Source: Chrysoperla carnea
Lineage: Eukaryota > Arthropoda > Insecta > Neuroptera > Chrysopidae
NCBI RefSeq assembly: GCF_905475395.1
Contig: NC_058337.1
Coordinates: forward strand, 117,422,368-117,486,367
DNA: 64,000 nt
Direction: 5' to 3'
Part shown: one piece after another, positions 35,655 through 46,652 of the stretch
Layout: the number at the start of each line of letters is the position of its first letter
How positions within the stretch are numbered: the stretch's first letter is position 1
Notes under the pieces: model-generated
The model's database searches: none
The model's input: the letters and a program-made list of their open reading frames with translations, nothing else
What the model was told of the DNA's origin: nothing
Translations under genes and position numbers: made by a program

Positions 35655-35928
35655 ATGGAAATGTCAACGGAAAGTGTACACCATCGTTGGTACGAATCCC
35701 CACGTGTAAATACAACAACTAGTCCTGTACAAAGTGGATCGGGTGGACAATTAGACGGTGGTGTAGGACAATCAAATACGGGCACTGGTAGTGATTTAAA
35801 TCCAGCCGTCGCTGAACATATGGGTGCATTCTTTTTAGATCCATCGAGTTCACATCATTCAAGAGCGGCGGCTGCACGATATTATCACCAAAGTATGCAT
35901 TCACCGTATGCAGCGGCTGCTTCACATG
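35655..35928 (+). CDS. grn: First coding exon of a GATA-2/3-type transcription factor (grain-like)
   Basis: This exon encodes 91 complete codons plus one base and ends in a phase-1 intron at a consensus donor (GTGAGT, 35929-35934). The start is in good context (CAACCATGG), with an in-frame stop upstream. The peptide opens MEMSTES and HHRWYESPR. Its middle is low in complexity and rich in T, S and G. It continues EHMGAFFLDPSSSHHSR, an alanine run, then RYYHQSMHSPY and a second alanine run. From memory, vertebrate GATA-2/3 also start ME followed shortly by RW, and have an Arg/Tyr-rich segment before the transactivation region. The insect orthologue grain is a nuclear zinc-finger factor used in motor-neuron and epithelial development. 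The two zinc fingers are not in the window, so the family call rests on this N-terminus alone. Related GATA paralogues such as pannier are less likely alternatives. The frame reads on only two codons past the donor (GAG, then TAA), which supports splicing. Confidence 0.72.
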
Positions 35929-35960
35929 GTGAGTAAAATTTTATTTAAGTCTTACGGATA

Positions 35961-36135
35961 TACGAGCACCAGGGTAATTTTAGTAAAAGACTGGCTAAAG
36001 TTTTATAAAATACGAAAAGTAAGTAAGAATAAAAAGTTTCCATGTCAGGAGTAATTTTCAAAAATCGAAAATTGAAAATTGTGTTTAATTATTTAGCTTT
36101 TGAACCACAAGTCTAAACTTGCCTTGGCGCTCGTA
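35961..36135. mobile_element. CTCGTA-ended repeat, copy 2 (175 bp)
   Basis: The left end TACGAGCACCAGGGTAATTT and the right end AACTTGCCTTGGCGCTCGTA are inverted copies (19 of the terminal 23 bases match). The internal part shares TTTAATTATTTAGCTTT and ACCACAAGT with the copy at 9.7-9.9 kb. It has the structure of a short internally deleted MITE. It begins only 32 bp after the splice donor of the coding exon, so it arrived inside the intron without touching the splice signal. Confidence 0.7.
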
Positions 36136-39100
36136 CAACCTCGGTAAAAATTTTTAGCATTAATATTTTCAGCGTAAATATATCAAAATTATATGCCACA
36201 GGATTTAAGCGATTTTTTTTAAAATTGACTGTGACTATTTCATTGGTTGAAATAAGACCCTCTTTATGTATGGAGACACCCCTGAAAGCTGAGGGAGGGA
36301 CTCGAACATATGGCTTGTATAAAATTTGTGACATATTTGCATTAATAATTGTCCCGCATTTGTGCGTCTCATATTGTCCCCTTTCTAAATTGCTCAGCGT
36401 ACGGTCTTTTGTGTCAGAAGGGCAGTGATACACTAATTTTTACTGGAGTTATCTCGTTACATTTTTTCAATAGTTATTAATCGTTACGTCAATAAGCCTT
36501 CAATTTTTGTCGTTTTGGTAAATATTACGTCTTTAAAAACGTCCAACGTCTTTCTTTCTTGGTAAATATTCTTGCAAAAATTCTTGACAATAGTAGCGAC
36601 ACTGCTTTAATTAAATTTCCCCATAAAATAAAACTTGATATCTTATCGCAACAAGTTTCACAAAAATATTGATCCAAAATCTCGATCTTTAAAAAAAATT
36701 TCAATCTTTGTTTAAATTTAATGATCATGCTTGATCTTCGGAAAATTATGGAACTATCTAAATCTGGCTAAACGTAAACATAAATAACTCATTTTGGTCA
36801 TGCTTTTATGAACACAGGAGCTTTGATTCTTCGTACGAACCTTTTCAATGACAAGATCGAAGTGTCTGATTTCACTTAATTATTCCAACAACTGTTTGCT
36901 ATAATTTGCCGTGTAATTCACCTTCTGCAAAGAAAAAATGGATATCTTAAAGCAAGAAATTTTTGATTGCATCAATAAATTATTTGTTCTTGAAATAAGA
37001 ATTGAAAAAGAAGAAAAAATGATTTTTGCAAGATTTTGTTCATTGTCGCAAGAGAATTTTTGTTTTCTTTTTAGCAATCTCGAGCGAAGAATACCATTTT
37101 TCTTTGTGCTCTTCATTGTCATTGGGTTAATTGCTTTTTGAGTCTTTGAAACAAATACAGAACGAAAATTTAAATTTTTTTTTACATTAATAAAGGTCGG
37201 TAGTGGTCGCATAACCTTATCCACAGAAAAACAGAGAATAATATTACAAGGTTTCTAGAAGAGAGGATGGGAGAGAAGAGAAGCTTAATGAATATACATA
37301 ATTTTTAGAATTAAAACAGATTTACTTTTCTCAATTATTATTACTAGTTAAATAATCGTAATTGTCCGGCGTGGTTTGCATGTCATGCACTAATATATAA
37401 ATGGCGTCTTCTGTACTCGTATATACGCCATTATTATTAAATAAAATCAGGTTAAAATTGTAGCGCGCAATAGATTGTATGGACGGCTGAAACAAAGTCT
37501 GTTCGTTTTAGCTCAGTGTAATGCACAAAATATCAGTAAAACAATTCAGTGTTATTCCAAGTATCTTTTATCTACACTTTAGCTTATTACACCGTGCTAA
37601 AAAAAGAACAAACTTGTAAAAGATCGTGTAGGTACTTGAAAAAAGAAATTACAGTAAAATAGTTTTGTACATATAATAAATAGTAATTCGCTAGACAATT
37701 CTTATATATAATAAATATACTACTTGGAGGACAATTGAATAAATGATTTTGTCTGTCCGCCAACGCAACGTAATTCCTCAAGAAATTCCATTAAAATTTT
37801 TTATTCTTAACAATAGAGAAATATAGAATAATATATAATGTTTATACTACCAGTAGCAAAATACAGATCATGAAATTATATATATTGGGTGTGCCATAAA
37901 ATGTGCTTTGAGATGTTATACTCTCTAAAAAATATTTGTCAAATTGTAATGAGATAAATTTTTACTAAAATATGGAACACAAAAGTGTAAACAAAGTATG
38001 AGGATTTCAATAGTTTTTTGGGATTGAGAATATACAACTACAAATATCACGATGGTCGAAACAAAACTTCCTAATATTACAATTCTATTTGCCATAACAT
38101 TTATTTAACTATGTCATCTCAAATCGAAGGTAACGACATTTCAATAATAATTAAAAATTATTAGGTTTTTTTTCCAAATTCCAATAGTTTTGTAATTTAA
38201 AGGGTAAAATATAATTTATTCAATATTTCCCATCGCTTCCACCAAATTTTGAACTTGACAATTGATTACATTTTTTATTGTCATCAAAATTACATATATT
38301 TTCAATCTTTCAAACTAATATTACAATTAGAATTAGTAAAGAATGGTTTTAAAGATTTCATTATAATATTCGGGCAGAATAAAATTATCAAAATTTTAAA
38401 ATATTCTCACATTTTAAAAATTTTAATCGGAATTGTTTCCAATTAACGTCAATCTTATCTTTGAACTGATAAATTAACAGAATTAGTAAGATAGTAAAAT
38501 CTAAAGATTTTTCAAAAATATAAAAAAAAAATTTTTACTACGTGATTTTTATAAATTTTTTTATATCACAAATAATGTACTTAGCATTCAATTGAACATG
38601 AAATAAAACCAAATCAGAAAAGGTTCGTAAGTTCTAAAGCATCACATTTTTCTTCTACATTTTTCTGTTACATTTTGTTGAAATGGTGCTCTTGAACCGT
38701 GAGAACGAGCGTTTACCAGTCTGCGTCATGTTAAATCTTTGTTCACAAAACCTGAGGAATAAAAGATAAAAAAATATAATTTTAATTTTGCATGTTCACA
38801 CTTCATAAAACAAAATCAATTAAAATAATTTTTAAAAAAATCGTACATGATTTAAAAACGATTAGAACGACTTTTTTACAATTTATATATTTTACTCAAA
38901 AAAAAAAGCAGTTAGACTTAGAGCCAGGCGTAGTATTTGACAGTTATTTCAGAAGAACAAAAAATTAGAATTTTCAAATCAATTCGAGCCAAATTAGTTC
39001 AATTTTTCCATTAAAGAAATTGATAATTATTAATTGAGTCTCGTTGAACAAAACTTTAATGTAAGCTTCAAAATAAAGCACAGTTTATACTTCCATAAGT

Positions 39101-41021
39101 TGATTTAATTTTTTATTCAAAATTTAAAAATAATTGATTTTAAAGAAAGGCCCTTTACTTTTAAATATGCAATTATCATCAATGGATTTAAACTTACCGA
39201 ACAATTAAAAATTTTCCAAGCCTTCTAAAAGAAGGTATCGGCTATGAAGTCTTTTGTAGAGGAAAGAATTCTTCAGCATAACTTTGACAACATCCTCTCA
39301 AATTTCTAAACATTCTGAAATAACCACGAAGTACTACACTTGCTCCTAGACTAATATTTTGTTAATAAAATAAAAAAATTACAGAATACTTTTCATAAAA
39401 TAACCATTAAAAACATAGAATATCTTAGGACATGTTTGTTATCTTATCGATAAATTAACAATTATTGTTTAAAAATGATATTAAAATTCAAGTGTAAACT
39501 GGTTACTTGAAATAGTTTTGTAAAGTCAAACAAAATCAAACAAACATTTAAACAACAAACTGAACAGAATGATAGTCTTATACTATAATAATAAGATAGA
39601 TAATCAAATTGAAATAGTTTTAATTTATTTTTGTATAAATAAATAGAAGTTTTATAGAGTTGCAAACATGAACTTAGTTAAGGTAGCTGTTTAAAATTAT
39701 CATAATAATAGTTAAGGTAGATCCAGCATGACAGAATAATCAGAGCCACCGTTAAATTGGTTGTTAAAGAAAAGTCACTTCATTTTGCTTTTCTTTTGGT
39801 ATCTTTTGGTATAATAATAGGCACTAAAGCATTTAGATAGATTATATTTCAAATTGTATTATATCTTGGATACAAAATTGAAATAAATTTGTAAATTTAT
39901 TTTAATATCCAAATGTAAAATTTGTAATAATTATTCAGCTAAATTTCAAAGCAATCATATACATATTAGACTTTTTTCATTTACAAAAATTTGATAATTT
40001 TTGGGATTAAATTCATTCGGGAAAAAAAGAGAAAGGAGAAAGGATTTAATATATTTCAAAATAGCTGAACGCAATTAGGGCATATATTACAACAATGTTT
40101 AAACAAGATGAGATTTTAGGGGGAAATTAAGTTTATTCTAAAGAAGATTTATTCTGAAAAAACGACGTAAAATCTGTTGAAAAGTGGTCTCAAAGTGAAA
40201 CTACCTTAAATTTGTGAGAAGTGCTTCTTTATAGAATCTATAAATTTCTACAAAACTGTTAATTGCAAATTGAATATTTTCTACATAAATAATTATTTTG
40301 AAGATTAAAATCAAAATGTGTTAAAGCAAGGAAGAAAAACATTTAGCAAAATCTTAATTTACTTGGAAAAATATTTTTTTAAATTGTACCAGTGAACGCC
40401 ACCCAACCTCACGCAACCTGTATGTACTGGCAATAAAGTTATGCACTTATAAGTGTAATAAGAGTCTAGATAAGATTTCGACTTCTCTTTTACAATGTCA
40501 TTTGAAAAGAGAGAAAACATTTAGTTTTTTGGCCCTGATGATAGGTACGTATGGGCGATGATAGCTTACATTCGATTTTACTAGATCGTTTGTTTTTCAA
40601 AGTTAATTAGTGGGAAAACGTTCAAGGAATCTAAAATATCGTTTGGATTTTTTTTGAATTTGTAAGTTTTGATATTTAAATTTTGAAATCTAAGCAATTT
40701 AAAACTTTAAAAATTATATAATTTTACGAAAAAAAAAATAAATTTTTAGTGTTCTGGACCGAATCCCACAGACAATGTGCACACATAATTGTCACATTAC
40801 AATATAAACAAAAAACGTTTTCAAGTTAATTAAATTTAATTAAGTTAAAAATAAAATAACTCTTTTTAACAACTTCTCCAAATTGATGACATTACCTTAG
40901 AAAATTTTTTTATTTTATAATTCGTACCTTATAATTAATTGTAATTATTATAAAAATATTTTAAATATAAAGAAACATATAAAACTAAAACTTTTGTACC
41001 GAAAATATTTATAAAAATATA
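36136..41021. other. AT-rich intronic stretch, no supported gene
   Basis: The longest frame, 114 codons on the minus strand at 36880-37224, is overlapped by an opposite 67-codon frame. It is rich in K, N, S and I and has no domain. Positions 37370-37530 contain an 8-bp inverted pair AATGGCGT/ACGCCATT (37400-37407 and 37425-37432) and more CG dinucleotides than the surroundings. Nothing else stands out. Confidence 0.5.
38232..38246. repeat. Solo CGCTTCCACC terminus
   Basis: ATCGCTTCCACCAAA matches the right end of the micro-element at 55771-55844, including the extra AA. No left partner is visible upstream, so it is a remnant. Confidence 0.45.
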
Positions 41022-41025
41022 TTAA

Positions 41026-41518
41026 GGTGGCTGGTGTATATTGAGTGTTCCAAGCTTATAGTATAAGAATGGCAAAATGATGTAAAAACTAAATTTTTAA
41101 GTTCCTTTGCTGCTATTGCCGAAATCTCTCCAAAAAACTTTTCTAGAGTATGCCGATAAAAAATTTTCCCCCCTAAATTTGAGCTCTTATGTCAGTACCA
41201 ACTTACAGTACTGTAAGAATTGCTTGGCGTTTACTACAATGTTGGTATGGTTTAAAAAAAGATACAATAGTACCTATATTAGCATAAGCAAAATTACAAT
41301 ATCGGGCTATCCACCAGCAGAATTGTAGGTATCACCTACCAGTAAAAAAAGAAATCATTGAAATTCCCTATTATCCACATACGCTATAAATGTTTCTTGA
41401 AGGGATTCTAAGAATTGATGGGACCTGGCGTTCAGATCCTCGATCTATTTTTCTAGGGATTGACTTATATCTAAACATGAGCCATAAAACTATAAATTTT
41501 TCTACTTCACCAACCACC
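41026..41518. mobile_element. 493-bp element flanked by TTAA
   Basis: TTAA occurs at 41022-41025 and 41519-41522. Between them, the left end GGTGGCTGGTG and the right end CACCAACCACC are inverted copies with one mismatch. A TTAA target duplication is typical of piggyBac-like and some Kolobok-like DNA transposons. No transposase frame is present (the 73-codon frame at 41107-41328 has no domain), so it is non-autonomous. Part of the interior is related to 4409-4520. Confidence 0.65.
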
Positions 41519-41924
41519 TTAAACACCATATATTTCTTTAATTAATATTTTTTAACATACACAGAAATGTATGGTAATTAATAATAATTTTTTTATATAA
41601 TAATATTATTTTTTTTGAAAATAATATTAATAATGGCTTGTTGCTTACAACATTATTATAATCAAAAGACACCATTATAACTAAATATAAATGTAATTAC
41701 GTCCAATTATAGAATATATTTCACAATTCTTTAGACATTTATATCCGTTGTAGGTATTGTAGATATTTATTTTATCATCTTTATTGCAAATTTTTAAAGT
41801 TTTGTTTAGTACAAAGATTTATTAATCATTTTAAAAACATCTTAATTATTATTCTAAATAGTCATAGGTATATTTTGTATACTTTGTTCGACATAATTAT
41901 TAAGAAATTTGTGCTAAAATAGGA

Positions 41925-42475
41925 GTATCCTGTCAAAAAAATAACTCCCCCAATTGTCAAACGGGGGGTGTTTTAAGTATAACGTGCCATTGTATCTTAA
42001 TGTCTGTCTGAGGCATCCTAAATGATTGAAATGAACGACGTTTCCAGTTCGAGTTTAGGGTTCCGTACCGAATAACTACTAGGAAAGAGATCTTCAAACG
42101 GCAGATCAAAATTTCTTGAAACTGAGCTAAGAATGCTGTCGAAAAAATTACTTATCCAAAGTAACTACGAGGGCTGCGATACCACAAACGAACCGATCAA
42201 ACCTGATTTTATGTCAATATGTTATAATATTATATCTGAATGCTTAGATCTTTAAAACTACAAAATCGATTTTGATGCGGTTTTTTTTACTAGATAAAGA
42301 GATTCAAGAGGAAGGTTTATATGTATAATACATGCATAATATAGTAGATAATACTGATAATTTTAAAGGTTTCTAATATGATGTCGTAAATACACACATT
42401 TTTATATACAAAGACATTCTGTATTATATTTAGTGTCAACATTGCACCCGTGCGAAGCCAGGGCGGGTCGCTAGT
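41925..42475 (+). mobile_element. Helitron remnant with intact 3' end
   Basis: The 3' terminus is diagnostic. The GC-rich hairpin CACCCGTGCGAAGCCAGGGC plus GGGTCG (42446-42470, arms ACCCG and CGGGT) is followed by CTAGT (42471-42475) and then a T, as expected for insertion at an A-T dinucleotide. Helitrons are rolling-circle transposons with a CTRRT end. The upstream body carries CCCCCAATTGTCAAACGGGG, a TGTCTGTCTG tract and GAGTTTAGGGTTCCG, shared with the fragments at 12.0, 21.6, 51.4 and 57.6 kb. No RepHel protein is encoded, so the copy is non-autonomous. The 5' boundary is uncertain. Confidence 0.72.
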
Positions 42476-43273
42476 TATCATTTAACATTAATAGTACCAG
42501 CTAGACCTAATTTTTTGAGAAATACTCGTTACTACTGCAATTAAAGGCAGTAGAAAATAATACAAAAATCTGTATATGTTAAACTTTCTCGTAAATTATC
42601 TCAAAAATGCAAATTCGTCTTTAATAAAAAATTTAAAATTTTCTCCTACAAGTAAAAGATGTCAACAGACTTTTAAATTCCATAATTTAAACGCACTAAG
42701 TTCAGGGTTAACAATTTTATTTTCTCCTACTAAAAAACATGTTTTTAACACACAAATACAAAAAAAAATCTAAGAAGTTATTCTGAGTGATAAATTTATT
42801 TCCTATCGAGTTGTTTTTTTTCTTTTTTTTCTTCAAATATTTATAAAATATATTATAAAAAAATATACAATATTCTACATAAATAAATCATACGAATATT
42901 AATATGTATACAGGAGAATGTCGGCAATTGTGTTTTGTAAATAAATTATATTTCTAAATAACTACTTACTTACGATCGAGAACTCACCGTTCAACAAAAC
43001 GATATGTACTTTATATAGGTATATACCTATGAGCTAGGCTGCAACTGCTGTTTTATGTTGGAAGTATTTATTTGTTCATATAGGTGGTTCAAAGAATCCA
43101 GAAGTTTAAAATTTTACTTCTGTTCGTATAACTGACAAACGTCACGAAAAAGTTCATTCGTCCCGAGTGTTCTTAGTCCCGGAAATGCCACGAAAATTGC
43201 TGATTTTAAAATCATTTTAGGATCATTATTTTAATGTTTTTAATGTTATTTTTGATAACTGGGAGTTCCAATC
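42476..43273. other. AT-rich stretch, no supported gene
   Basis: A short frame at 42576-42773 has no family resemblance. The segment 43120-43200 is less AT-rich (TTCGTCCCGAGTG, AGTCCCGGAAATGCC) and might be transposon debris. Confidence 0.4.
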
Positions 43274-43512
43274 CACCAACTAGTGATAATAATTCGTACT
43301 AATTAAAACAAGAATTGGGCCAGATATCAGTAATTTCAATTTAGACTACTAGATAGCAATACTTGTACTTACCAGTTTTAAAGTCAAATCAAAATATTTA
43401 AATTCAAATCAGATAAATCGTCCCAGCTGGCGATAAAAATTCATACTAATTAAAACAGGAAGTGGACCGCTTATCATTCGTTCCAATTGATACCACCAGG
43501 ATACATTTATCA
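43274..43512 (+). repeat. Diverged two-unit tandem repeat, about 147-bp period
   Basis: CGTACTAATTAAAACA at 43295 recurs as CATACTAATTAAAACA at 43442. Parallel flanking words are TGATAATAATT versus CGATAAAAATT upstream, and TGGGCCAGATATCA versus TGGACCGCTTATCA downstream. The units differ at perhaps a quarter of positions, so the duplication is old. Confidence 0.65.
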
Positions 43513-43579
43513 TTGGCTATATAAATTATAATTTGAGAAAGTTTTGCGGTTTGTTAATTACATTAATCCAAATCGTTTC

Positions 43580-43800
43580 AGTAGCCGAGCGAGTTAAGAT
43601 ACTTTACTTGCTTTGACAACTGGCTGGGACGTTAAGGCTTTGAATCCAGGCAGCGGCAGTGTCAACAAAAATAATTAATAGGGCGTTAAATTGATCACAC
43701 TGTCGTCGCTTAAATAAGAACGAACTAACCGACTCCACCCGCATCGTAGCGTGGTCTGAGAAACGAAGGTTAAACCCCATGTTATTATTATTAATTAATT
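43580..43800 (+). mobile_element. tRNA-derived SINE, family 2
   Basis: The head AGTAGCCGAGCGAGTTAAG has an A box resembling tRNA-Ser or tRNA-Leu. A decayed B box (GGCTTTGAATCC, 43636-43647) follows 55 bases later. A body with CACACTGTCGTCGCTTAA and CCGACTCCACCCGCATCG follows, ending in an ATT-rich tail (TTATTATTATTAATTAATT). It differs from the other SINE family in both body and tail. No clear target duplication was found and only one copy is in the window. Confidence 0.65.
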
Positions 43801-45529
43801 CAATGCGTAATTTTAATACGATTTTGACAGAAATTCGATTGCTTTACTGGCGTATATCAAGCGTTAATTATGGCAACCGCTCTTGAGTGAAAGGCAAACT
43901 GTATCTCTAGATAAGAAATAACGAAAGAAATTTTCGAACTTCAGTAATCTTAAAACAAGAAACTATCGATAATTTTGTCACCTCTGCCATATTTACTTAC
44001 TTTCAAGAACATACATTCTATTAATTAGTACTATTTAATATTGTGTTCTATTATGAAAAGCTTGATTTTACCAAACGTAAATTTTATTGAATAATGGAAA
44101 AGGCTTAAAATGTGACACCGATGGTTTTTCTTTGCTCTATTTACCATACACTCTATGCAATAGAATCTGTTGATATTTTTGAATGACCTATACATACCAT
44201 ATAAAGTAATATTACATTTATCATATTGATATTAATAATGTCATAAATTTTATGAAAATAATAAAATAATTCCTTTTCTATTGCTCGTTTATCGTTTTGC
44301 TTAGCTACTATAACTATCATAACGTGTATTAGGTATTATTATTATATGATCATATATGTATATAAAATATAATATATAATATATGTAAAAGATGTACCTG
44401 AAGACGTTTGTGGTATGTGCATTTAGTTGTAGTCGAAGTCGAAGACGAACGAATATTTTATCTATTTTATATTTTATATTATTTTGAACAGATAGTTTAA
44501 CTAAAATTTATGCTGTTTGTTTGAATCGTTTTGTTATTGTTATGTTTTTATTTAAATATTTTATTATTTGTGTTTATAATAAATATACTTTGTTTAAGCA
44601 TAACTGGAGCTTACATTATTATACATTGTCTCCCATGATTACTAATTGGAAAATCATTATTCCGCCAAAAAGTCGATTTTGCAGTCGAAAACAGGCTTGA
44701 TTCTTAAAAATGTAGCAATATTACTTGAAATGACTAGACTAACGTGTTTGTTTTCTTACAGTATTGTAAAAAAGTTTTGGTTTATTGCACGGTGCATACA
44801 TATAAACCAAATACATGATTTGTAGTCAAATAATGTGTTATTTTTAGCTTTTCAATACCATGCAACTACAAAAATATGTAATTTATTTTGTGCAAGTGTT
44901 GCTTATAAATTTAATAATATAGATATCTCTCTTCAATCGTCAATACTCTAACTATAGTCGTCTCTGTTCATTAAATGATGGATCTAAGATGAACTCATGA
45001 TTGAATTAAAATTTTCTTTGTATATCATCGACAACCTTATATTTTTATGGTATTATTATCTGTGAGCTACAAGATTGTCTTAATATTTTACATAGTTTTT
45101 TTATCGCATTCTATAGATTTTTTGATATAGAAATATCCAATTGAAAAGGATAACCTATGTGATTCATCATTTTTTCAGCCAACTTTGAAGGATAAAATAA
45201 TAATAAAAAGCCCGATGACCTAGGAATTCTCCTTAAAAGAGTTATCAAATATTTGGCCTTGTAAAAGACCAACCCAGATGCCCCACCCACGAGAATTTTG
45301 TATGACAAATACCACCGCAATTATATCTTTAAAAATACTGTCTTTGAACGCATTTACCAATTTTCATTGTCTCTAGGAAAAAATTCGGTGAATTAAACGC
45401 AAAAATTCATTCCAAATTTCATATCTTACACAATATAAGAAAAAATAAATTGAATTAAAACCACTACGCACTTCATAATCCATATTTATTAAAATTGATT
45501 AAATAATAACATATCTCTGAAAAAGTCGA

Positions 45530-45600
45530 ACGCATCACGAACGTGCGACATACCCAGACGTCAAATAATGTGCGGGCGCGCGCGTGTGGTATATAGATTG
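45530..45600. other. Local CG-rich patch
   Basis: In about 70 bases there are many CG dinucleotides, including ACGAACGTGCGACATACCC and GCGGGCGCGCGCG. This strongly contrasts with the flanking sequence. No frame is open through it. It may be a regulatory patch or the remnant of a GC-rich element; the alternating GCGCGCG could also be a short simple repeat. Confidence 0.45.
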
Positions 45601-46628
45601 TCACACAAAAGTGTGCCATATATTACACCATTTAATAAGAAGAAAAAAAAGATATTTTATAAATAACAAAAAAAAAAATACTGTATATAATACTGGTATT
45701 AAATATGTTGAAATAAAATAAATAACTTATGACGATTGATGGTGGCGCGTCAGACGGCCACTTTTTCAATTAGTGTAAAAGAAGATGAAAAAAACAATTG
45801 CCGGCGCTCTATAGTCATTTATTATAATTATGAATAATATACACATTCTTGGAAATCATTTTGCTTCGTTCATTTGAAATGATTAAAGCTATATAATATT
45901 ACTTAAGCTATATTTTATTATTATATAGCTTTGATATTTATTAATTGTATTGTGCACTGAGTTATACTTTTTTTTAAACTATCAGATCCACACATAACCT
46001 CCATAAATAAAAGTGTAAATCTTGAGTAACACCAATTCGAAAATCGCTCTTGGAATTAAATTTATTGAATTTTTAAATGCTCCTTATGGCACGATATTTG
46101 TTTGCTGGCTAGGAGTTAAAGCCAAAAAACTGCAACAGACACCAAAAACCAACATCTAGGTTACCTAGGACACTAAAACTTTTTCAATTGATTCAGGTTG
46201 CCATGAATTTTGAGAAAATGAAAAAATCTTTTTATAACTGTCAAAGTTATCAAAAGTTGAGGAAAACAGAGATAATTTAAAATAAGTAAAATGCAATTTT
46301 TTTGTTTTGTCATAATAAATATCCTAATCAAACCAAATGTAATGTACTCACATATTGGGTTGACTACTAACTCAGAAGTATGCCTTTTTTAATACTACAA
46401 TTATTTCATACAGTAAAAACTAAAATTAGCTATAAAATGAAATTATTTAAAGAATCAAACAAGTATTTTATTTCTAAAATATAATATAATACCTTAAGTT
46501 TTTAGAAAAATATCTTGCAAATAAAAAAAAGTAAGCGCTTCATTTATAGCCCCTACCGGATGTACCACGAAACCACTCGATCTTTCTGTAGATAGAGGAC
46601 AAAACATGAAATTAATAATTATTAACTC

Positions 46629-46652
46629 TGTGCGTGTGTGTGTGTGTGTGTG
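46629..46652 (+). repeat. (GT)n microsatellite
   Basis: GTGCGTGTGTGTGTGTGTGT continues for about two dozen bases with one C interruption. Seen directly. Confidence 0.92.

Noticed and set aside
36880..37224. 114-codon minus-strand frame, the longest in the window
   Set aside because: K/N/S/I-rich, no recognisable domain, overlapped by an opposite-strand frame, and located in a putative intron. It is consistent with chance in AT-rich DNA.
43580..43655. tRNA-Ser or tRNA-Leu gene
   Set aside because: The B box is decayed, the T arm does not fold, and a non-tRNA body with an ATT tail follows. It is a SINE head.
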